Under the pieces are notes generated by a model. That model did not search any database and had not been told where the DNA came from. It saw only the letters and a program-made list of their open reading frames with translations. Of a stretch of DNA of 59,086 nt, positions 1 to 8,100 are shown piece after piece. Where the stretch lies: IMG/VR virus record IMGVR_UViG_3300008108_000133, positions 1 through 59,086 of that record; one strand, written 5' to 3'. This DNA comes from a virus. Numbering within the stretch: position 1 is the stretch's first letter; each line of letters begins with the position of its first letter. Both the position numbers and the translations under genes were made by a program.

Positions 1-224
1 CTTCACATTCTGGTGAGGTAGGTCTAAATATTTCACACCGTTTTGGTGGAAAGAAAAAGGATTTATTTGGAGTAACTGTTGGTGGTTCTTATGAGACTAG
101 TGGATTGATTGAAGCATCTGCTTCTGTTGATTATAAAGAGATGGTCATTATTGAAGGAATTCATCAAATCAATGATGGTGTTTCCAATACAGCAGTTTCT
201 GCAAAACTTAAATTTAAGTTCTAA
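1..224 (+). CDS. C-terminal end of an unidentified protein (partial)
   Basis: The reading frame enters from the left edge (first full codon at 3) and ends at TAA 222-224, giving about 73 residues. The tail alternates polar and hydrophobic residues and ends in Leu-Lys-Phe-Lys-Phe, as the last strand of an outer-membrane-type beta barrel or YadA-like anchor does. That is only a resemblance. The product cannot be identified from the fragment. Confidence 0.55.
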   Translation, partial: SHSGEVGLNISHRFGGKKKDLFGVTVGGSYETSGLIEASASVDYKEMVIIEGIHQINDGVSNTAVSAKLKFKF

Positions 225-290
225 AATCCTAAATATAAAAGACACTTCATCAAGAGACTGATGGATAATCCAAATAAAAGAGAAAAGTGT

Positions 291-605
291 ATGAGTACTG
301 TTATTCGTATTGCGATTTTGGGTTGGTCCGCTGCTCTTCTTACTGCTAGTTATGCTGGGGCTCTATCTAAAATGGACCCCACTTTCATTGCAACTGTTTT
401 CACCGCATCCGCTGCAACTTTCGGTATTAATACAATGAAGAAGGGTGGTGATGAAGATGAGAAGAAAGAAGAACCACGCAGAGAAGTAGTTGCAGAACCT
501 ACTCCAGAACCTGAAGCACCAGAAGTTGCTGTTGCAGAACCAACTCTTGAAGAAAGAGTTGAAGTATTAGAAGGTCAAGTACAGCCCCGTACAGGAGGAG
601 TATAA
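291..605 (+). CDS. Small membrane protein with acidic Pro/Glu-rich tail
   Basis: A 104-residue protein with two hydrophobic stretches in the first 50 residues, then a highly charged Glu/Pro-rich tail (EPTPEPEAPE) that ends in a short heptad-like segment. An in-frame ATG at 261 would add ten polar residues; the ATG at 291 is preferred because AGAGA lies 7 nt upstream and it places the hydrophobic segment at the N-terminus. The stop overlaps the next start (TAATG). I do not recognise the family; a holin-like or virion membrane role is only a guess. Confidence 0.65.
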   Translation: MSTVIRIAILGWSAALLTASYAGALSKMDPTFIATVFTASAATFGINTMKKGGDEDEKKEEPRREVVAEPTPEPEAPEVAVAEPTLEERVEVLEGQVQPRTGGV

Positions 606-718
606 TGTCTAAGTCTGCAAATAAAGGTAAGAAAGGTTCTGCTGGGGATAAACAATCCAAGCAAAATCAAGGTAACGCCACTGCTAAAAAGGCAAAGAAT
701 GGTGGTAAGAAAAAATGA
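605..718 (+). CDS. 37-residue lysine-rich basic peptide
   Basis: ATG at 605 overlaps the TAA of the preceding gene by one base. The peptide is almost entirely Lys, Gly, Ser, Asn, Gln and Ala, with no hydrophobic core, and so is probably disordered and nucleic-acid- or membrane-surface-binding. The AGGAGG-like sequence 7-13 nt before the ATG (in the end of the upstream gene) is a good ribosome binding site. No family is recognised. Confidence 0.6.
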   Translation: MSKSANKGKKGSAGDKQSKQNQGNATAKKAKNGGKKK

Positions 719-894
719 TTGAGTTTATGACTTTGACTATTGTTGGACATATGATAGTGGGACCTGATTTGTGTCAGACAGATTATTTGAATAATAATAA
801 AATATATACATTCACATACCCATGCCAAGAGAATGGAACACTCCTAAACGAGAGTGTTGGAATGCTCCCATCCATCAAATACTCAAAGCTATAG
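715..894 (+). CDS. 59-residue hypothetical protein
   Basis: The ATG overlaps the preceding TGA (ATGA), the usual translational-coupling arrangement here. The N-terminus is hydrophobic and two cysteines follow (C20, C37), consistent with a short exported or membrane protein. Its last 73 nt overlap the next gene in another frame, which is unusual; one of the two may be shorter than drawn or not expressed. Confidence 0.45.
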   Translation: MIEFMTLTIVGHMIVGPDLCQTDYLNNNKIYTFTYPCQENGTLLNESVGMLPSIKYSKL

Positions 895-1022
895 ATAATC
901 ACACCCGTCTTCATATGGAGACGGGTGATTTTTGGCATGAAGAACAGGCCCAGATCTTGAGAAAGTATGTAAAAGATTTGAAAGTCTGGATACATAAACA
1001 AGAAGGTTGGTGGAACGAATGA
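822..1022 (+). CDS. Conserved-looking soluble hypothetical protein
   Basis: 66 residues, charged and helical, rich in Trp, His and Lys, with no signal or membrane segment. The end overlaps the metallopeptidase start (ATGA at 1019-1022). No clear ribosome binding site precedes 822. The protein is of a type I associate with small cyanophage proteins, but I cannot give a function. Confidence 0.6.
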   Translation: MPREWNTPKRECWNAPIHQILKAIDNHTRLHMETGDFWHEEQAQILRKYVKDLKVWIHKQEGWWNE

Positions 1023-1765
1023 AAAAGTTATTCACCTCAATTGGTTTAGTTTTATCTTTAGCATTTCCTGCTATAGGGGCATCATTAGAACCAAAACAAC
1101 CAACAGTACAACCTTATAGTGCAGAAGCAATGGGATGTATGATCCTCCTAGAATGCACTGAGGGTGTGGAAAGACTTACGGTAGATTCTGAACTACTAAA
1201 GAATCCGGACTTTGATCCGTTTAGAGAAGAACTAAAAAGAATTATTACTGCTCTTGATGGTGTAAATGTTCCGGTATATGTCGCTCAGGAAAGATATTTC
1301 ACTAGGAGAACAGTGGGATTATATAAACCAAACTATAACCGTTTCTTTGTAAATGAAACTCTTCTGAAAGATCCCAGAGAGTTTCTAGGAACAATGAGAC
1401 ACGAAGGATGGCACGTTGTTCAGGATTGTATGGGTGGTGGGTTACAAACATCCTTTATGGCACAAGTACATCAGGATTCTGAAATACCTGCTTGGGTAAT
1501 GAAGCAGACTAGATTGACTTATGAATCAATGATGCAAAGTCGTGCTGTTCCCTGGGAAGCAGATGCTAACTGGGCAGAAGAGCAGTCAAATGTAACTGCT
1601 GAGAAGTTAGAAATGTGTGCTAAAGGTCCACTATGGGAACAGATTAGACCAACTCCAATGACTATGGATTGGTTGATTGGGTGTGGGTGGATGAAACCAC
1701 AAGAGGGTAAGTATCCTTATTATCCAAATAAAAAAGCAGAGTATTGTACAGAAGGTAAATATTGA
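1019..1765 (+). CDS. Secreted zinc metallopeptidase-like protein (HExxH)
   Basis: 248 residues from ATG 1019; TTG/GTG starts at 1007/1010 are less likely because the ATG is coupled to the upstream stop. Residues 1-21 form a typical Sec signal peptide (MKK, hydrophobic core, Ala-x-Ala type end). H128-E129-G-W-H132 is the HExxH zinc-binding and catalytic motif; E180 in WEADAN could be the third, gluzincin-type ligand. Cysteines (C40, C46, C137 and others) suggest disulphides outside the cytoplasm. Inferred role: periplasmic or envelope proteolysis, or a host-derived peptidase. Substrate unknown. Confidence 0.7.
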   Translation: MKKLFTSIGLVLSLAFPAIGASLEPKQPTVQPYSAEAMGCMILLECTEGVERLTVDSELLKNPDFDPFREELKRIITALDGVNVPVYVAQERYFTRRTVGLYKPNYNRFFVNETLLKDPREFLGTMRHEGWHVVQDCMGGGLQTSFMAQVHQDSEIPAWVMKQTRLTYESMMQSRAVPWEADANWAEEQSNVTAEKLEMCAKGPLWEQIRPTPMTMDWLIGCGWMKPQEGKYPYYPNKKAEYCTEGKY

Positions 1766-1914
1766 TGGATTTTCCCTGGGGAGTTGTTACAATATTAGGA
1801 TGCGGTCTTATCTTTACTGCATATGTGATTTACTACATATTACGATTAGCACACGAGGAAATGAAAGATGAAAAATTTAGCAATCATTCTATCAACGACA
1901 AGCCTTCTCATTAG
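1765..1914 (+). CDS. 49-residue single-span membrane protein
   Basis: ATG overlaps the metallopeptidase stop (TGATG). A hydrophobic helix covers about residues 6-28, followed by a charged tail. The last 47 nt overlap the start of the next gene in another frame, including its start codon. The coupled start and clear transmembrane helix favour a real gene; no function can be assigned. Confidence 0.55.
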   Translation: MDFPWGVVTILGCGLIFTAYVIYYILRLAHEEMKDEKFSNHSINDKPSH

Positions 1915-2080
1915 TGGAGCACTTTGTTATGGTGCTTATGTGACTTATAAAAAAGCAGAAGCAATACTCAACAATCCAGAAGAGTTTGTTGGTAAGGTTG
2001 TGGAGAATCAAGTCAACAAAGCATTTGAAAAATTACCCATTCCAAAACTAAATACTGAGAAGTTTAAATTACCATTCTAA
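1868..2080 (+). CDS. Small membrane-anchored protein
   Basis: 70 residues: an N-terminal hydrophobic segment (about 4-26) that could be a signal anchor, then an amphipathic Lys/Glu-rich region ending in KFKLPF. A GAGGAAATGAAAG context gives a ribosome binding site just before the ATG. The TAA overlaps the ATG of the nuclease gene (TAATGG). Function unknown. Confidence 0.65.
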   Translation: MKNLAIILSTTSLLISGALCYGAYVTYKKAEAILNNPEEFVGKVVENQVNKAFEKLPIPKLNTEKFKLPF

Positions 2081-2511
2081 TGGATAAGGATCCTTATATT
2101 TACAGAATTAAGTCTGTTCTTAAAGTTGTAGATGGAGATACAATAGATGCTGCTATTGATCTAGGTTTTGATATTTCTCTCACTAAGCGAATTCGCCTTG
2201 CTGGGGTTGATACTCCTGAGTCACGCACTACAGATGCGAATGAAAAGAAACTCGGACTTGAAGTTAAAGAATGGCTCAAGAAAAAGTTAGAAGGACAAAC
2301 TGACGTTATCGTTAAAACAGAACTCCCAGATTCCACCGAAAAGTACGGTAGAATTCTGGGACATTTGTTTATTGGTGATAAGGAAGTATCCGCAGTCAAT
2401 AAAAAGAAATCAGTTAATCAAATGATGATTGATGAAGGATATGCTTGGGAATATGATGGCGGCACAAAGAAAAAAGATTTTGCTTTATTGGAGTCTAGGA
2501 GACAAAAATGA
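2080..2511 (+). CDS. Staphylococcal nuclease-like thermonuclease
   Basis: 143 residues matching the SNase fold: D18-G-D20-T21 (calcium-binding aspartates), R39 in RIRLAGVDTPES with D44, T45 and E47 (general base), and R91 in KYGRILG (second catalytic Arg). These correspond to D21, R35, D40, T41, E43 and R87 of the S. aureus enzyme. It would be a calcium-dependent sugar-nonspecific nuclease, possibly acting on host nucleic acid. No signal peptide is seen. It overlaps the next gene by four bases. Confidence 0.88.
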   Translation: MDKDPYIYRIKSVLKVVDGDTIDAAIDLGFDISLTKRIRLAGVDTPESRTTDANEKKLGLEVKEWLKKKLEGQTDVIVKTELPDSTEKYGRILGHLFIGDKEVSAVNKKKSVNQMMIDEGYAWEYDGGTKKKDFALLESRRQK

Positions 2512-2741
2512 TATACTTTAATATTGTTAGATTGTTCGTTATTATCTGGGCAGCACTTATGATTTCTGCTGTAGAATCTGTTGCTATTAAAACAGAAGGT
2601 CAAGTAGAACTTGAAAGTACAAGTAGAGATGCATATGCAAAAGTTCTTGTACTTGCTGTAGGTTCATTTTTAGGAGATGCTGCTTTTAAATTAAAGAAAA
2701 AAGAGGTGTTAAAAAATGACACAGACAATAGTAAAAAGTGA
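2508..2741 (+). CDS. Small membrane protein, two hydrophobic segments
   Basis: 77 residues with hydrophobic segments at about 4-24 and 43-58 and a Lys-rich C-terminus. The start is coupled to the nuclease stop (ATGA). The last 26 nt overlap the next small gene in another frame. Not recognised; size and topology would fit a holin-like or accessory membrane protein, which is speculation. Confidence 0.6.
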   Translation: MIYFNIVRLFVIIWAALMISAVESVAIKTEGQVELESTSRDAYAKVLVLAVGSFLGDAAFKLKKKEVLKNDTDNSKK

Positions 2742-2871
2742 AGAAGAAAACGAAATTAAACAAAAAAAGGTCGAGAGAGATAATATCTTCCTCGACATAC
2801 TTTATAATCTTGTAGTTCAACTTCCTGCGATTGCAGTTACTTGGGTAATATCTAAAATTAATTGGGATTAG
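2716..2871 (+). CDS. 51-residue protein with C-terminal membrane helix
   Basis: A charged Lys/Glu-rich N-terminus (about 22 residues) is followed by a hydrophobic stretch (about 24-47) ending in INWD. It begins inside the end of the preceding membrane gene and its stop lies against the convergent minus-strand gene (4-nt overlap). Function unknown. Confidence 0.5.
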   Translation: MTQTIVKSEEENEIKQKKVERDNIFLDILYNLVVQLPAIAVTWVISKINWD

Positions 2872-3752
2872 ATTGATAAACGAGCAGATAGTTTCTTAGC
2901 AATTTTTTTAGCAGGGGCAAAGAGAGGTTTAAATCTTTCTTTGCCTTCTTTTGTGAATTTATCTTTTATTATATCATCAATAATAATCTTGTTATCAATT
3001 TCATAGAGAGAATTGATTTCAACTTGATCACGAATGTATTGCTCTACACTATCAGTTTGACCAACTAACTTTGTACCATCTGCAGAGTATTCAAAAATAT
3101 CAACGTGACCACCTTCAGACATTACATAATGAAGGACTGGTTTGACCTGTTTAATTTTAATTTTAAACTTATTTTTTGTTGCCTCTTTAATTAAGGGTTC
3201 GGCAGCATTCTTTAATGCATTTAGAACTGTAGTTGATGCAATAGTTGCAGCAGTTGTGACTACTGCGACAGCACCAGCCGTAGCAACAAGAGAAGGGTCA
3301 GGTAAATTAATATCGATTCCACCGACTGTAAAGGTTGGTTGAGGTTTATCTGCTGGAATTTCTGCAACTGGAGTAGGTACAGGAGTTTGAATAGGGAAGG
3401 TTTGAACAACCTGAGGCAGTTGAGGAGGGGGGGTAGTATCTGGTAACCCCCTTGTCTTCTCTTGTTTTTCTGCTTCTTGTTTTTGACGTTCTGCATTTAC
3501 TGCAGCATCAAACTCTGCTTGAGTTGGTACATTAATAACTGGATACTTAATTGTAGTATTTGGAACATCAACAACAGGAATTTCTAATCCACGAACAACA
3601 GGTTGTTCAACACTACGAACATTTGGCCTATCTATAGTCGATATTATAGATGGACCGGATATTCGATTGATGTTTGCGTTTGGTACGCTAATCGGATTAT
3701 TTCCGATTATAGGTCTTAGATTTGGATTATCAATTAGTTGTATTGGTTCCAT
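2868..3752 (-). CDS. Pro-rich hypothetical virion or envelope protein
   Basis: 294 residues from the ATG at 3752, which has GAGG nine bases upstream; TTG at 3767 and ATG at 3761 are alternatives. The first 60 residues are Asn/Pro/Ile-rich (IIGNNPISVPNANI), then a charged coiled region (about 75-100), a Pro/Val/Thr linker, an Ala/Val-rich hydrophobic helix (about 155-180), and a basic C-terminal domain. It is the last gene of a four-gene minus-strand cassette. No enzyme motif is visible; a membrane-associated or structural role is likely. Confidence 0.7.
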   Translation of the reverse strand: MEPIQLIDNPNLRPIIGNNPISVPNANINRISGPSIISTIDRPNVRSVEQPVVRGLEIPVVDVPNTTIKYPVINVPTQAEFDAAVNAERQKQEAEKQEKTRGLPDTTPPPQLPQVVQTFPIQTPVPTPVAEIPADKPQPTFTVGGIDINLPDPSLVATAGAVAVVTTAATIASTTVLNALKNAAEPLIKEATKNKFKIKIKQVKPVLHYVMSEGGHVDIFEYSADGTKLVGQTDSVEQYIRDQVEINSLYEIDNKIIIDDIIKDKFTKEGKERFKPLFAPAKKIAKKLSARLSI

Positions 3753-4314
3753 TAACCACATCCTCAACTCTTGGGTATTTCACAACAACATCTGCACAAA
3801 CTTTGAAGTAAGGACTATCGGGATGGAACATAACTCCATTTTTATATGCTTCCCCACATTTCAATAATCTTACCAGTTCAAAATCTAAACGTGCTTTATC
3901 AGTCTCTGCTTGCTGCCTAGCAATTTCAGTTGCTGCTCTTTTCTTACATAAGTCCATTAGATGACCATCTAATGGAATATTGAATCCAGCAGAAAGTCCC
4001 CAATTTCCATTACGCGATGCAAAAGATTCTGGATCGTCACTGGCATTGTTGCTACTCATAGCAAATGGAGAAAACGAGAATGTTGCTCCTTGGCAACTTA
4101 CTCCACTACCATAAGTATTAAGTGCATATGGTCCTTGAAGAACTTGAACGGCTTGGTTAGTTACATTTCCTGTAGCACTTGCACTTGGTCCAGCAATGTT
4201 TGTATTACTAGGTGCAGGAGTGCTTTGAGCAAACGCAGTTCCTGTTGAAATTATTGCGTAAAGACAGATATTGATGTAGTAGTTGATTGGGTTTCTGTGG
4301 TGCGATCTATCCAT
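3730..4314 (-). CDS. Secreted protein with signal peptide, unknown function
   Basis: Up to 194 residues. After a polar start, residues about 14-29 form a signal-peptide core ending AFAQ, followed by a low-complexity Thr/Asn/Ser/Ala stretch, a domain with paired cysteines, and a Lys/Arg/Glu/Gln helix. The start is uncertain because the first 64 nt overlap the upstream gene and no closer ATG precedes the signal sequence. It overlaps the next gene slightly. Cassette context suggests an exported cell-surface or virion-associated protein. Confidence 0.65.
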   Translation of the reverse strand: MDRSHHRNPINYYINICLYAIISTGTAFAQSTPAPSNTNIAGPSASATGNVTNQAVQVLQGPYALNTYGSGVSCQGATFSFSPFAMSSNNASDDPESFASRNGNWGLSAGFNIPLDGHLMDLCKKRAATEIARQQAETDKARLDFELVRLLKCGEAYKNGVMFHPDSPYFKVCADVVVKYPRVEDVVNGTNTTN

Positions 4315-4616
4315 GTTTCTTTTGCCACTCCAGGTCCGAGATAGGTTTCACTGAACTGGAATGGAGCACCTTGCGTCATGATCGAATAAGCAGCACCTCT
4401 TTGAGGAACGCCAGGAATGTTGATGTTCGTACCAGTTACAGTATAAGATTCACCAGTTGTATATTCAACTTGGCGGATTGTTTCTATAATCTTTGTAGTA
4501 GATTCTGTGGTTGCATTAATTGTGCCCCTTGTAAAATTAGGCACAACACTTTCAGCATAAACGGGAGTACAAATGACTCCCGTTGCTAAAAGCAAAACGG
4601 GAGTTAAAAGTCTCAT
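4251..4616 (-). CDS. Secreted protein, paralogue of the upstream gene
   Basis: 121 residues with a signal peptide (MRLL then a hydrophobic core, cleavage near VYAES). The mature part parallels the gene at 4613-5074: both have a SY(S/T)(A/V)(S/T)GTNI segment, then Y.I.T.G.PF.FSE(T/S), and both end in SVF plus two or fewer residues. This points to duplication. The ATG overlaps the preceding TGA (ATGA). Function unknown. Confidence 0.72.
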   Translation of the reverse strand: MRLLTPVLLLATGVICTPVYAESVVPNFTRGTINATTESTTKIIETIRQVEYTTGESYTVTGTNINIPGVPQRGAAYSIMTQGAPFQFSETYLGPGVAKETWIDRTTETQSTTTSISVFTQ

Positions 4617-5074
4617 TTGAATACGCTTAACTCAATAGATCTTTGAGCAGTTGCACTTGTCCCTGCACCACCAGCAGTAACAGTTGGGACACCAGTTGGG
4701 GAAAGAGTACCTGCAAGAGTTCCTTTCTCACCACCAACTTGAGTCACACTATCTCCGTAGAGATTTGGTGTTCCAATAACACCATTAGTAACTGTTTGAG
4801 TAGTAACGGGAGTATCAGCAGCATTAAAACTTTCGGAGAAAGTAAATGCTTGTCCTGGAGTATTGATATCATAGGTTCCAGCACCACCAACACCCCCAAA
4901 GGATGTTGCTTGGATATTGGTTCCTGAGGCTGAATAGGAAGCACCAATTCGGGTTGATTGAACCGCAGCACCATCAACTTTCAATTGAACGGAATCAGTG
5001 ATTTTTGATGTGATTTCAGCAGCATTAACTGGGATTGCGAAGAATAACGAAAAGGCTAATAGAAGTCTTTTCAT
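4613..5074 (-). CDS. Secreted beta-rich protein, first of a minus cassette
   Basis: 153 residues from the ATG at 5074; a GTG at 5095 would add seven residues before the signal peptide and is less likely. The signal peptide spans residues 1-18 (MKRLLLAF, ending VNAAE). The mature region is Gly/Thr/Ser/Val-rich like fimbrial or curli-like beta proteins, without recognisable repeats. It is paralogous to the next gene downstream and transcribed divergently from the large fibre gene. Confidence 0.72.
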   Translation of the reverse strand: MKRLLLAFSLFFAIPVNAAEITSKITDSVQLKVDGAAVQSTRIGASYSASGTNIQATSFGGVGGAGTYDINTPGQAFTFSESFNAADTPVTTQTVTNGVIGTPNLYGDSVTQVGGEKGTLAGTLSPTGVPTVTAGGAGTSATAQRSIELSVFK

Positions 5075-5122
5075 TTTCTTTTTTGTGATAAACACTATTG
5101 TTATTTAGGAGATTGTGGTAAA

Positions 5123-5129
5123 ATAAATA
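5123..5129 (+). promoter_or_regulatory. T4-type late promoter motif
   Basis: ATAAATA, matching the late-promoter -10 element read by gp55-type sigma in T4-like phages, lies 24 nt before the fibre gene start. The same spacing recurs at several late genes in this window. Confidence 0.6.
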
Positions 5130-5153
5130 ATCTAAAGAACAATTAGTAATATA

Positions 5154-8100
5154 GTGGCACTTAAGAAACCATCAGATTTATTTAATTCGCAAGATATCTC
5201 TGGAGTATTTGAAACGCCAGAAGTTTCTTCAGACATTGTAGAAAGTTACGATAAATTTCGTATTAACTTTGATAGAGTTAACGAACTTTCTGAAAAAGTA
5301 GAAACATTATCTCAACAACTTTCTGAAAAACTGAGCAGAACTGAACTTGAGAATGCAATGCTTTCTCAGTTAATGATTCTTGATGAAAATTTTAAGTCCT
5401 TTCAAAATCAGATTAATGGAATTAATAAAGAAGATTTAAGAGAATTTAAAAGCACTGTTTTTAATCTTGCGGAACTTGTTGGGAATATTGTAGAAAATGA
5501 GATCCCAAAATATAAAAAGCAAGTTACTAAGAGTGAACTCTATGTTAGCGAGAAAGTTAATCAAATTCAAGAAGTAATAGAAGAAAATATAATCAATATT
5601 CGTGAAGAGATTGATACTAAATTTGGTAATATTGCCGAAGTTGTTGACCATAACATTGAATGTCTTAATCAACAAATTCAAGAAAACTCGTCTAAAATTA
5701 AAGAGACTACAAAAGTTTATAATAATCTTTCTCAAGTTTTAGAAAATAAAATTTTAAAGGAAAATCAAAAATTTGAAGAATATTCGAATTTAATTAAAAA
5801 TCTTTCTTATGCATTTGATGAACTTTCTGAAATTTTTAAAGAAGAACTTTCTGTATCATCGCATCTGAATGAAGAGAAGTTCAAAGAGTATCAAAAAGAA
5901 ATTGAAAGTAGACATATTGAAATCCAAACTTCTATTGATACTCGTTTAGAAGACTATCGGAAAGATCTTGTTGATATAAAAACAGATGTTGCTATCAATG
6001 AACAGCATATCAAGAATGTAGATAACTATCTGCAAGAAAATCATAAAGAAATTGTTCAACTTAAAGAAGAAGTTTTTTCTCAGATTGAAAAATTACCTGT
6101 TGGAAATTTACAAGAGAATCTTGAAAGATTAGAAAAGAAAATTGATTACATCAAAGAAACATATTCTAAGATTGAATCTGAAGACTTAGTAAAAGAAGTT
6201 ATTTCTGAAGGTCTTTTAAACGAACCCCCAGAAACAAAGAATTCAGATTCTCTTACACCACTCAATCAAAACTTTGTAACTCTAGAACAACTTCAAGAGC
6301 ATTATCGTCTATTCATCAATCGTATTCAGCAACAGCTTGCTACCATTGGTGGTGGTGGTGAAACACAACTTAAGTATCTTGATGATGTTGTTGGTATTGC
6401 TACCGATCCAAGTTCTTATGATGGGAAGTTTCTTAAGTATGACCATTCTCTAGGTAAGTTTGTATTTGAAACTGTTTCTGGTGGTGGGGGTGGTATTCAA
6501 GGAATTCAAGGAATTCAAGGTACTGATGGTTCTAATGGCACTCAAGGTACTCAAGGTACTCAAGGTACTGATGGTGCTACTGGTACTCAAGGTATTGCTG
6601 GATCTCAAGGTACTCAAGGTATTCAAGGTTCTCAAGGAATTACGGGTTCTGGTACTCAAGGAACCACAGGATCTCAAGGCATTCAAGGTACTCAAGGTAC
6701 TGAAGGTACTCAAGGAACCACAGGATCTCAAGGCATTCAAGGTACTCAAGGTACTGAAGGTACTCAAGGAACTGTAGGTACTCAAGGCACTGAAGGTACT
6801 CAAGGAACCACAGGATCTCAAGGTATTCAAGGCACTGAAGGTACTCAAGGAACCACAGGATCTCAAGGTATTCAAGGTACTGATGGAACTTCAGGTACTC
6901 AAGGAACCACAGGATCTCAAGGTATTCAAGGTATTCAAGGTACTGAAGGTGCTCAAGGAACCCAAGGAACTCAAGGAACCACAGGTACTCAAGGTACTCA
7001 AGGTACTGAAGGTGCTCAAGGAACCCAAGGAACCACAGGTACTCAAGGTACTCAAGGTACTCAAGGTACTGAAGGTGCTCAAGGAACCCAAGGAACCACG
7101 GGTACTCAAGGTACTGAAGGTACTCAAGGAACCACAGGTACTCAAGGCACTCAAGGCACTCAAGGTACTGAAGGTGCTCAAGGAACCCAAGGAACCACAG
7201 GTATTCAAGGTACTACTGGAACACAAGGTATTCAGGGTATTCAGGGTGCTACATCGAGTGCCTTGGGATATTATGGAAGTTTTTATGACACTACCAATCA
7301 AGTTAGTGCCGGAACAACTGCAAGAAATCTAGTTGCGATTGGTCAAACTGCAGAATCATATGCGGTCAATATTGTAGACGGGACAAAAATTAAAGTAGAT
7401 AACTCTGGTGTTTATAATGTCCAATTTAGTTTTCAATTAGAGAAAACAAATGCATCTACTGATACAGTTGATATTTGGATTGCTAAAAATGGAAGTGATG
7501 TTCCATATACTGATAGTCAAATTACAATTCAAGGTGCTGGAGAAACAGAGATTCCTGCTTGGAACTTTGTATTGTCATTAAATGCGGGAGATTATATTGA
7601 ATTTTATTGGTCTTCCAGTGATGCGGATATGCAGTTGTCTACACTTCCAGCAGGAAGTAATCCAACTCGACCTGTTAGCCCTTCAGTTATTGTAACTATT
7701 GCGGAAGTAGCAAGTGCATTATCTGGAGCTTCTGGAGGAGGAACACAAGGAATTCAAGGAATCCAAGGTACTGGAGGAACTCAAGGAATTCAAGGAGCAT
7801 CGGGTATTCAAGGTACTCAAGGAATATCGGGTACTGAAGGTGCAGCAGGTACTCAAGGTACTCAAGGTACTCAAGGTACTCAAGGTACTGAAGGTGCTCA
7901 AGGAACCCAAGGAACGACAGGTATTCAAGGTACTCAAGGTACTGAAGGTGCTCAAGGAATCCAAGGAACTCAAGGAACCACAGGTACTCAAGGCACTCAA
8001 GGTACTGAAGGTGCTCAAGGAACCCAAGGAACCACAGGTACTCAAGGAATATCAGGTACTGAAGGTGCAGCAGGTACTCAAGGAACCACAGGTGCTCAAG

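Noticed and set aside
6492-7247. CRISPR-like array
   Set aside because: The repeats are 9-nt coding triplets without unique spacers and in frame with a long protein.
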